Source: JAXHTY01 sp034189225
GTDB taxonomy: Bacteria > Desulfobacterota > Desulfobacteria > Desulfobacterales > Desulfosudaceae
DNA: 9,444 nt
Assembly (NCBI GenBank): GCA_034189225.1
Contig: JAXHVL010000115.1
Coordinates: forward strand, 1-9,444
Reading direction: 5' to 3'
The notes below the pieces were generated by a model. That model was not told where the DNA came from and did not search any database. It saw nothing but the letters and a program-made list of their open reading frames with translations. A program made the position numbers and the translations under genes. Of the stretch, positions 1-4,825 are shown one piece after another; the stretch's first letter is position 1, and each line of letters opens with the position of its first letter.

Positions 1-132
1 CCGATTTATTCAAACTCTTAGGCCTACATATCCGCTGTTTATGTGGGTTGTAGGACTGCAAGGGAGTTAATGGAAAATGCTGGTAACATCATAGGGTCAG
101 CGAAATGGATACCCCCTTTCTGCATTTATTGT
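1..132. other. Left flank, no gene recognised
   Basis: Together with the repeat copy that follows it, this forms a 386-base stretch without a convincing gene. The first plus-strand frame is open for only a few dozen codons between stops, with no ribosome binding site and no recognisable product. I see no tRNA, promoter or terminator here. It may be the end of a neighbouring repeat or a decayed gene. Confidence 0.4.
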
Positions 133-289
133 TGATGCACTCATAAAAAGTTACTTTGGGACGGCAAAGTAAAAAGTTCAAGATGCGGCGTGTCTATCTC
201 ACTCTCGAGGAATGGAGCGTACTTGGTCGTACGTGACATGACGAGAGATGCATCGCTTTGCTGCTATTGGGCTTTTTACGAAGCCGTCA
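133..289 (+). repeat. MITE-like dispersed element, copy 1
   Basis: This is a 157-base non-coding element that recurs at 3570-3723 and 4404-4611. Its ends are imperfect inverted repeats: the left end reads TGATGCACTCATAAAAAGTT, and the right end reads TGACGGCTTCGTAAAAAGCC on the opposite strand, matching at 13 of 20 positions. Bases 155-197 are identical over 43 bases to 4427-4469 in copy 3. The right third, from the GACATGACGAGAGATGCATC block to the end, is also nearly identical to copy 3. No transposase is encoded, so it would have to be mobilised in trans. It lies downstream of the leftward FGE-like gene. The element boundaries are inferred from where the copies stop matching. Confidence 0.85.
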
Positions 290-342
290 TTATTATTGTG
301 TAAAAAAAATATATTGAATTGCCGTAAGAGTGTCAAGGGATA

Positions 343-367
343 AGCATTGCTAATGCTCGGATTTTTT
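343..367 (+). terminator. Weak hairpin plus T-run, possible terminator
   Basis: The bases AGCATT, GCT and AATGCT form a 6-bp stem with a 3-base loop, followed by CGGA and six T residues on the plus strand. The orientation is wrong for the leftward FGE-like gene, which ends just to the right. It would stop rightward transcription from entering that gene antisense. The stem is short, so termination is doubtful. Confidence 0.25.
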
Positions 368-386
368 GATTGTTTTTCAGAATTAA

Positions 387-2561
387 TCACGGGTCGGCCA
401 CGCAGCGGAAGCCCAGAATATTGGCCGTAAAGCCGCTTTGAAGCATGAAGCGGGCCGACAGCCGTATGGCGGATGACGATAAAAAGCTGCCGCCTCTGGC
501 GATATAATAACGGGTATAGGTCAGGTTGGCCCGGGGCGGGCGGCATTCGTCCGCCGTCCATTCAAGCACATTGCCCAGGGTGTCTTCAATGCCGTATGCG
601 TTTCTGCTTTCCGGATACATGTCCACGGGCGTGGTATCGGCCATGGCCGTGTCCTCGATGTTGCACATGTTTTTGCGCCAGTATTCCCCCCAGGGGAGGT
701 TGTGCCCCTTCTGTGTCCGGGCGGCCCCTTCCCATTCAAATTCAGAGGGCAGCCGTTTACCGTTCCAGGCGGCAAAGGCCATGGCATCTTCCAGGCTGAC
801 CTGCACCACGGGATGGCTGCGTTTGTCATGAAAACTGCCGGCCGAACCGTCGGGCCGGTGCCAGCAGGCCCCGCGGACCTTTTCACGCCTGTGAGAGGCC
901 TGCCATGTTGCGGTGGCCTGGCCTGAGTGCGGGTTTACGCTGGCCTGAAACCGGCCATAGTAGACGTAGCCGTACCCGAGTTGTTCCGCGGTGGTTTTAT
1001 AACCGGTTTTTTCCACAAAGACTTCGAAAAGGCGGTTTGTCACCGGGAATTGATGGATATAAAATCCCGCCAGGTCGATCAGCCGGGTGGGCACATCGTG
1101 CTGGATAGGCGCGTCGCTGCCGATGGTGTACGGCCCTGCGGGAACGTAAACAAGCCGGTTATAATGCTTGTCCATGGCGCCGAGCATTTGATCAAAGGCT
1201 TCTGAAAGCGCTTTGTTCTCTGTATCCCCAGTATCTGTTGCTTCGGCTTCCGCCGGCGGACTTCGGTCCATGGCGTCCTTGGCATTCAGCCACTGGTCTT
1301 CGTCAATTTCCTCGAGCTCGTCTTCATCCACGGTGTCAACGGTTTCAGCGAAATCAGGGAGAGGGCCGTCGTCCTCGGCCAGCCCGGAATCCGCGTCCGG
1401 GTCGATCTCCGCAGTGTCTTCAATCAAGTCCTCGTCAACCTCCATCAGTTCATCCTCGTCGATCGTTTCAATGGCATGGTCTGAATCGTCTGAGCGGTCC
1501 GTGGTATCGGTCTCCCCCGGTTCGCCGGCTTCCAGGTCCGTTTCGTCGAGTTCCAGGATGTCGTCGTTTTCCATGGCCGCCAGTGTTTCTGCGTCGATTT
1601 CCTGGATGTCGTCCTCTTCCCCGATTTCCTGGAGCTCGTCTTCTTCTATTTCTTCTACCGTTTCCATGCCGCTGCCATCGGCCTCATCATCTTCCTCCGC
1701 CCGGGACGGTTCCCCGGCATCGTCGAAATCTTCCGCTATGTCGCCGTCGATTTCCACTAGATCGTCTTCGTCCACCGTCTCATCCACCATTTCGATCCCC
1801 GGTTCGGTTTCCTCTATATCCGTTTCATTGAGTTCTTCTGGCGGTTCTGCATCAACCTCATCCCCGGGTGCGGCCGGCAGGGCGCTTTCATCAATCTCCT
1901 GTATCTCCTGGTTTTCCAGCGCCGCCAGCAGATCTTCGTCGATTTCCTCGATGTCCGTTGCTTCGTCGTCTTCATGCCCATCGGCTGTGTCGGCGGAGGG
2001 CGGGGCCTCCTTCGATGGCGGTCGGACGTCGTCGATGGATCCCGTAACCTGTGACAGCATCTCCCGGATTTTGTTCAGGGTTTCGCCGGTCTCCCGGTCC
2101 GGGGAATCGCCAAGCCGGCTCAGGATATCGTTGACCACGCCCAGTACATCGGAAATTTTGTCCAGGGATATGCCCGTTTCGCCGCGGGCCATGGTGGTAA
2201 ACTCCGCCAGCATCCGGTTTCTTTCCGCGTCGCACATGTCAAAGGCAAAGTCTTCATTGATAATGATGCCTTCGGGATTTTTCCCCTCTTGATAAAGGGC
2301 GGTTAAATCGGCGTTAATACTGGACCGGAGGCTGTTCAGGTTTTTGCGTTTGGATGGCATGCGGCCGGGCGGTATCTCACCGGGCCAGATCATCCGGATG
2401 AGTGAATCAGCGCTCCGGGGGGCGGCTTCCCCATTTGCCGGCGCCTGATCGTAGTGCTGTCGTACCATGTCCAGCAGTCTTTGTTTCGGGGAATTTTTGG
2501 TCCGGAATGTTAGGTTCGAAAGTGCCGTTTCCACGCCTTGCCGGGATATGGTTTGATTCAT
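387..2561 (-). CDS. FGE/SUMF1-like domain protein with long acidic repeat linker, catalytic cysteines absent
   Basis: The product is 724 residues in three parts. Residues 1-180 are a mixed, probably helical region I do not recognise. Residues about 190-425 are an extremely acidic linker built from degenerate repeats of the type (I/V)EEIDEDELxEIDE, for example EEIDEDLLAAL at 205, QEIDAETLAAM at 320 and TVDEDELEEIDED at 410. Residues about 470-724 are an FGE-sulfatase (SUMF1/PvdO/EgtB-C-type) domain, with VPAGPYTIGSD, HPVVQVSLEDAMAFAAW, GKRLPSEFEWEGAAR, LGNVLEWTAD and the terminal RGGSF and GFRC motifs. True formylglycine-generating enzymes have two cysteines shortly after RGGS. Here that stretch reads SFLSSSAIRLSARF, so sulfatase activation is unlikely, and a binding or scaffold role is a guess. 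No signal peptide is seen. ATG 2561 is the first start after an upstream in-frame stop and has no clear Shine-Dalgarno sequence. The gene is divergent from the ParA-like gene. Confidence 0.88.
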   Translation of the reverse strand: MNQTISRQGVETALSNLTFRTKNSPKQRLLDMVRQHYDQAPANGEAAPRSADSLIRMIWPGEIPPGRMPSKRKNLNSLRSSINADLTALYQEGKNPEGIIINEDFAFDMCDAERNRMLAEFTTMARGETGISLDKISDVLGVVNDILSRLGDSPDRETGETLNKIREMLSQVTGSIDDVRPPSKEAPPSADTADGHEDDEATDIEEIDEDLLAALENQEIQEIDESALPAAPGDEVDAEPPEELNETDIEETEPGIEMVDETVDEDDLVEIDGDIAEDFDDAGEPSRAEEDDEADGSGMETVEEIEEDELQEIGEEDDIQEIDAETLAAMENDDILELDETDLEAGEPGETDTTDRSDDSDHAIETIDEDELMEVDEDLIEDTAEIDPDADSGLAEDDGPLPDFAETVDTVDEDELEEIDEDQWLNAKDAMDRSPPAEAEATDTGDTENKALSEAFDQMLGAMDKHYNRLVYVPAGPYTIGSDAPIQHDVPTRLIDLAGFYIHQFPVTNRLFEVFVEKTGYKTTAEQLGYGYVYYGRFQASVNPHSGQATATWQASHRREKVRGACWHRPDGSAGSFHDKRSHPVVQVSLEDAMAFAAWNGKRLPSEFEWEGAARTQKGHNLPWGEYWRKNMCNIEDTAMADTTPVDMYPESRNAYGIEDTLGNVLEWTADECRPPRANLTYTRYYIARGGSFLSSSAIRLSARFMLQSGFTANILGFRCVADP

Positions 2562-2624
2562 GAGTTGTCGGGGTCGCCAGTGGTTGTGGTTGCTGTCATC
2601 ACGGATGATAACTGTGGATGATTG

Positions 2625-2659
2625 TTGACATTACAGTGAAAACATGTCATATTTATAAT
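2625..2659 (+). promoter_or_regulatory. Possible promoter for the ParA-like gene
   Basis: A perfect TTGACA lies at 2625-2630 and a perfect TATAAT at 2654-2659. They are 23 bases apart, too far for a normal sigma-70 promoter. With 17-base spacing the TTGACA would pair with CATATT (2648-2653, four of six matches). It overlaps the opposing promoter, so the two directions may compete. The leader to ATG 2805 would be about 140 bases. Confidence 0.3.
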
Positions 2660-2683
2660 ATAATAATTTAAATGGTTTTTCAA
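2655..2683 (-). promoter_or_regulatory. Sigma-70-like promoter for the FGE-like gene
   Basis: Read on the minus strand, TTGAAA (2683-2678) is followed after 17 bases by TATTAT (2660-2655). Each hexamer matches the sigma-70 consensus at five of six positions. Transcription would start near 2648 and leave a leader of about 87 bases before ATG 2561. The region is very AT-rich, which raises the chance of a fortuitous match. Confidence 0.5.
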
Positions 2684-2708
2684 CAGGAGAGTAATTCCCA
2701 AGTCAATA

Positions 2709-2751
2709 CCCGGCCGTTCCGGAGAAACGAATTATCATGAAAATGGCCGGG
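2709..2751. promoter_or_regulatory. GC-rich inverted repeat in the ParA leader
   Basis: CCCGGCC (2709-2715) and GGCCGGG (2745-2751) are perfect 7-base inverted arms separated by 29 bases. The enclosed segment contains a GGAG and an ATG (2737) that opens a 43-codon frame overlapping the start of the ParA-like gene. It could be a leader hairpin or a two-half-site operator; no evidence separates these. Confidence 0.3.
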
Positions 2752-2761
2752 AATAAATTGC

Positions 2762-2773
2762 CAAACCGGTTTG
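2762..2773. promoter_or_regulatory. 12-bp perfect palindrome upstream of the ParA-like gene
   Basis: CAAACCGGTTTG is a perfect palindrome ending 31 bases before ATG 2805, within the divergent intergenic region. Its position suits an operator. The regulator is unknown, and a single 12-mer palindrome can occur by chance. Confidence 0.3.
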
Positions 2774-2804
2774 TACCTGCGTATCTTTGTGATAATATAA
2801 ATTC

Positions 2805-3569
2805 ATGGCAACCATATTCAGCATTGTCAATCAACGGGACGGGGTCGGAAAAACCACAACAGCGGTGAACCTGGCGCTGTGCCTCGGCCTTTTTGAAAAG
2901 GAAACCCTTCTGGTGGATTGCGATCCCCAGGGGGAAGCCAGTGCCTGCCTGGTGACGGAACATGAGAACGGGGACAAGCCGCATACCCTTTACCGGGCCC
3001 TTTCCGGCGGCAGCCTCCCCCCCGCCCTGATCCGGGATTCCGTTCTTGATTTTTTGAAGGTAATGCCGGCGCATATTGACTTGTTTCAGGCGGAACAACA
3101 ATTTCCGGGAACAGCCGGCCGGGAAGGCGCCCTGCGGGAACTGCTGAAAAGGGTTCGGTCCTCGTTTGATTATATTATCATTGATGCGCCCTCATCGCTG
3201 GGATATTTGACAACCGCCGCCATTGTTGCGGCAGATGCGCTGATCGTACCGGTGGAATGCCGTGACGGTGCGTTGCGGCACCTAGGGTATCTGCTGAAGA
3301 CCGTTACCCGTCTCAGAAAACAATTTAATCCGGCAATGAGGATTTCCGGCATTGTTTTTACCAAGTGTGACAGTGATGATGAAATTTACCGGCAGTTTCC
3401 GGCGGCCTCTTATGAAAGCATCCGGGATATTGTGTTTTCTACGACAATTGGCCGTTCTTCCCGCATGGCGCATGCTGGCCCCGATCGGCAGAGCCTGATT
3501 CTGCAGGATATTATGGCCGATGTGTCGGCGGATTATCTGGATCTGGCGGCGGCTTTGGCCGAACAATAA
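2805..3569 (+). CDS. ParA/Soj-family ATPase with altered deviant Walker A motif
   Basis: This 254-residue protein is close to the usual ParA/MinD-type length. ParA ATPases form ATP-dependent dimers that position cargo on DNA or membranes. Visible motifs are the P-loop QRDGVGKTT (residues 10-18), VDCDPQG (37-43), the Walker B-like strand YIIIDAPSSLG (123-133), and ADALIVPVECRDGALRHL (143-160). In canonical ParA proteins the first motif is KGGVGKTT. Here the signature lysine is Arg11 and the next glycine is Asp12, while the P-loop Lys16 is kept. No ParB gene or parS-like site is visible nearby, so chromosome partitioning is not supported. An orphan positioning or switch role, perhaps with the downstream acidic protein, is inference. 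ATG 2805 is fixed by an upstream in-frame stop. There is no Shine-Dalgarno sequence, so translation may be leaderless or coupled. Confidence 0.92.
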   Translation: MATIFSIVNQRDGVGKTTTAVNLALCLGLFEKETLLVDCDPQGEASACLVTEHENGDKPHTLYRALSGGSLPPALIRDSVLDFLKVMPAHIDLFQAEQQFPGTAGREGALRELLKRVRSSFDYIIIDAPSSLGYLTTAAIVAADALIVPVECRDGALRHLGYLLKTVTRLRKQFNPAMRISGIVFTKCDSDDEIYRQFPAASYESIRDIVFSTTIGRSSRMAHAGPDRQSLILQDIMADVSADYLDLAAALAEQ

Positions 3570-3723
3570 TGATAGTCTCGTAAAAAATCATTTTGGGACG
3601 GCAAAGTAAAAAGTTCAAGATCAAGGCGTCGATGTATCTCGAGGAATGGAGCGTACTTAGCTGTACGTGACATGACGAGAGATGCATCGCAACGCAGATA
3701 TTGGGCTTTTTACGAAGCCGTCA
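3570..3723 (+). repeat. MITE-like dispersed element, copy 2, inserted between the ParA-like gene and the next gene
   Basis: This 154-base copy starts directly after the ParA stop codon. Its left end TGATAGTCTCGTAAAAAATC and right end TGACGGCTTCGTAAAAAGCC (opposite strand) match at 14 of 20 positions. The core GGGACGGCAAAGTAAAAAGT is shared with copies 1 and 3. A 9-base direct repeat CAATAATGA occurs at 3564-3572 and 3722-3730. It could be a target duplication, although it overlaps the inverted ends. Removing 3564-3721 would leave the two genes about 28 bases apart, as in a compact operon. Confidence 0.85.
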
Positions 3724-3737
3724 ATAATGACGGCTTC
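3714..3737. repeat. Palindrome at the right junction of repeat copy 2
   Basis: GAAGCCGTCA (3714-3723) and TGACGGCTTC (3728-3737) are perfect 10-base inverted arms with a 4-base loop. The first arm is the element's right end. The second is the same terminal sequence in the opposite orientation, outside the element. It may be a remnant of a second copy or a hairpin target. Confidence 0.7.
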
Positions 3738-3755
3738 ATCATGGAGGTGCTGCAA

Positions 3756-4307
3756 GTGAAGATCACGGATGCCGACATCATTAAAATCGGAGAAAAAGAA
3801 CTGATTGATATCATTACGGGCGATCTGGACTGGACCATAATCGAAGATATCCTGAAAAAGAAGTATAACCTGACGCTCAGTGATGACAACGTGGAGTACA
3901 AGGAAGGCGACATTGTCGTTCACGACAATCAGGTTGCCTATAAACTGGATTTCGATGTCAGGGTAAACCTTTCGGTCCTGTTTGACCGGCAGGGGGAATG
4001 TTTTGATATCGTTGCATCCAGTGCGCCTTCGGATGATGAGGATGAATCCGATGTCGAGGGCGGCGAGGCTAATGTTTCCGGAGTCTCGGAACCTGTCGCG
4101 GCTGAATCCGTTGAAGGGGATGGGGAAGAACCGGGCGCAGCGGCGGATCAATCGGGGGAAGTACCGGCGGGGGAAGCACCGGTTGACACGAATGCCGACG
4201 CCGATACCAGCGGCGGGGATCAGGACGACATGAATGATCTGGGAAAAGATAATTCAGAAATGGCCTCCCGGATCGCCAACATGATTTCCGATATCAACCG
4301 GGAGTAA
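3756..4307 (+). CDS. Small acidic-tailed protein of unknown function
   Basis: I do not recognise this family. The start is set at GTG 3756 because GGAGGT at 3743-3748 lies 7 bases upstream, an ideal Shine-Dalgarno spacing. The longer frame opening at ATG 3672 would begin inside repeat copy 2 and is not credible. The 183-residue product begins MKITDADIIKIGEKELIDII. Residues 1-88 look folded: two predicted helices, then alternating strands around EYKEGDIVVHDNQVAYKLDF. Residues 90-165 are acidic, rich in Asp, Glu, Gly and Ala, and probably disordered. Residues 167-183 (SEMASRIANMISDINRE) could form a terminal amphipathic helix that docks a partner. It probably formed an operon with the ParA-like gene before the repeat inserted, so a ParA partner or regulator role is a guess. 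No signal peptide or membrane segment is seen. Confidence 0.75.
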   Translation: MKITDADIIKIGEKELIDIITGDLDWTIIEDILKKKYNLTLSDDNVEYKEGDIVVHDNQVAYKLDFDVRVNLSVLFDRQGECFDIVASSAPSDDEDESDVEGGEANVSGVSEPVAAESVEGDGEEPGAAADQSGEVPAGEAPVDTNADADTSGGDQDDMNDLGKDNSEMASRIANMISDINRE

Positions 4308-4403
4308 TCCCCAGTGCGCTGAGGCATAAAGTCGGTGACGTGTTTTCTTCATGGTTGAAATAAAAATATCTCTTTATGGTACTTTTTGCGAAGACGTCTT
4401 CTT

Positions 4404-4611
4404 TGATGGTCCCGTAAAAAGTCAATTTTGGGACGGCAAAGTAAAAAGTTCAAGATGCGGCGTGTCTATATTGGTTTCGAGGAATGATCTGTAGGGGCGA
4501 ACCTTGTGTTCGCCCGATCAGAGGGCGAACACAAGGTTCGCCCCTACACTGTACTTGACATGACGAGAGATGCATCGCTTTGCTGCTATTGGACTTTTTA
4601 GGAAGCCGTCA
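4404..4611 (+). repeat. MITE-like dispersed element, copy 3, interrupted by a hairpin element
   Basis: At 208 bases this copy is longer than the others because a 57-base hairpin (4491-4547) lies in its middle. The left end TGATGGTCCCGTAAAAAGTC and right end TGACGGCTTCCTAAAAAGTC (opposite strand) match at 15 of 20 positions. The inverted similarity continues outwards, as CTTCTTTGA on the left against TCAAAGAAAAG on the right. Immediately to the left, GAAGACGTCTTC (4390-4401) is a perfect 12-base palindrome. The element lies in the 518-base gap between the acidic-tailed gene and the zinc-finger gene. I see no gene in that gap. Confidence 0.85.
4491..4547. repeat. Perfect 25-bp-stem hairpin nested in repeat copy 3
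   Basis: The left arm, 4491-4515, begins GTAGGGGCGAACCTTG. The right arm, 4523-4547, is its exact reverse complement, and the loop is GATCAGA. Against copy 1 it replaces roughly 12 bases around GAGCGTACTTGG. Hairpins beginning GTAGGGGCG and ending CGCCCCTAC are, from memory, a common dispersed palindrome type in diverse bacteria. This looks like a later insertion into an older repeat. It has no T-run, so it is not a typical terminator. Confidence 0.9.
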
Positions 4612-4672
4612 AAGAAAAGTATGAATGAAAAATTGGTTGTTTAGAGCAATCATGATAAAAAGCCAATCTGAG

Positions 4673-4741
4673 CTTCTCTGTAAAAACGCCGTGCGGCGGG
4701 GTTGGTGATTTTTACAAAATCCTCTTTTTTCAATATGACCC
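4673..4741. repeat. Second dispersed repeat family, copy A
   Basis: This segment aligns by eye with 6790-6856. Both contain a CTTC..CTG(T/C)AAAAACGC start, the block GCGGCGGGGTTGG, then a T-rich segment and CCTC ahead of a CAATATGACCC or GCAATGCCC end. On the minus strand both read as similar peptide fragments, with K-I-T-N-P-A-A here and K-V-S-N-P-A-A in the other copy. That may be a coding relic or simply a feature of the repeat. Confidence 0.55.
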
Positions 4742-4803
4742 GGTAAGAAGCGACAAGCGTCAAATGATCCCATCAGCTGAGCGCTTCTCATCCACCGGGT
4801 TTT
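4738..4803 (+). promoter_or_regulatory. Two-step hairpin directly upstream of the zinc-finger gene
   Basis: ACCCGGT (4738-4744) pairs with ACCGGGT (4794-4800), and inside it AGAAGCG (4746-4752) pairs with CGCTTCT (4782-4788). A short TTTT run (4800-4803) follows. It ends 9 bases before the Shine-Dalgarno sequence of the gene at 4826. It resembles a weak terminator or an attenuator leader, but may just be the edge of repeat copy A. Confidence 0.35.
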
Positions 4804-4825
4804 ACACCAGGCGAGGTGAAAATAT

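Noticed and set aside
387..520. C-terminal FGE-fold segment as a variable region of a diversity-generating retroelement
   Set aside because: The RGGSF...GFRC end has the right fold family, but no reverse transcriptase or adenine-rich template repeat is visible in the window. A genome search for a near-duplicate of this segment would be needed.
1213..2292. Long plus-strand serine-rich open frame
   Set aside because: It is the antisense of the Glu/Asp codons in the acidic linker of the FGE-like gene (GAN codons read back as serine codons). It has no ribosome site or recognisable domain.
387..2561. Sulfatase-activating formylglycine-generating enzyme
   Set aside because: Both active-site cysteines expected after RGGS are replaced, and no sulfatase gene is nearby.
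3672..3755. N-terminal extension of the acidic-tailed gene starting at ATG 3672
   Set aside because: It lies within repeat copy 2 and its junction, lacks a Shine-Dalgarno sequence, and a well-spaced GGAGGT points to GTG 3756.
2805..4307. A parABS chromosome or plasmid partitioning locus
   Set aside because: The downstream gene has no ParB motifs, no parS-like TGTTTCACGTGAAACA site is seen, and the ParA signature motif is altered.
133..4611. CRISPR array or tandem repeat array
   Set aside because: The copies are single, widely and irregularly spaced, about 155 bases long and have inverted ends.
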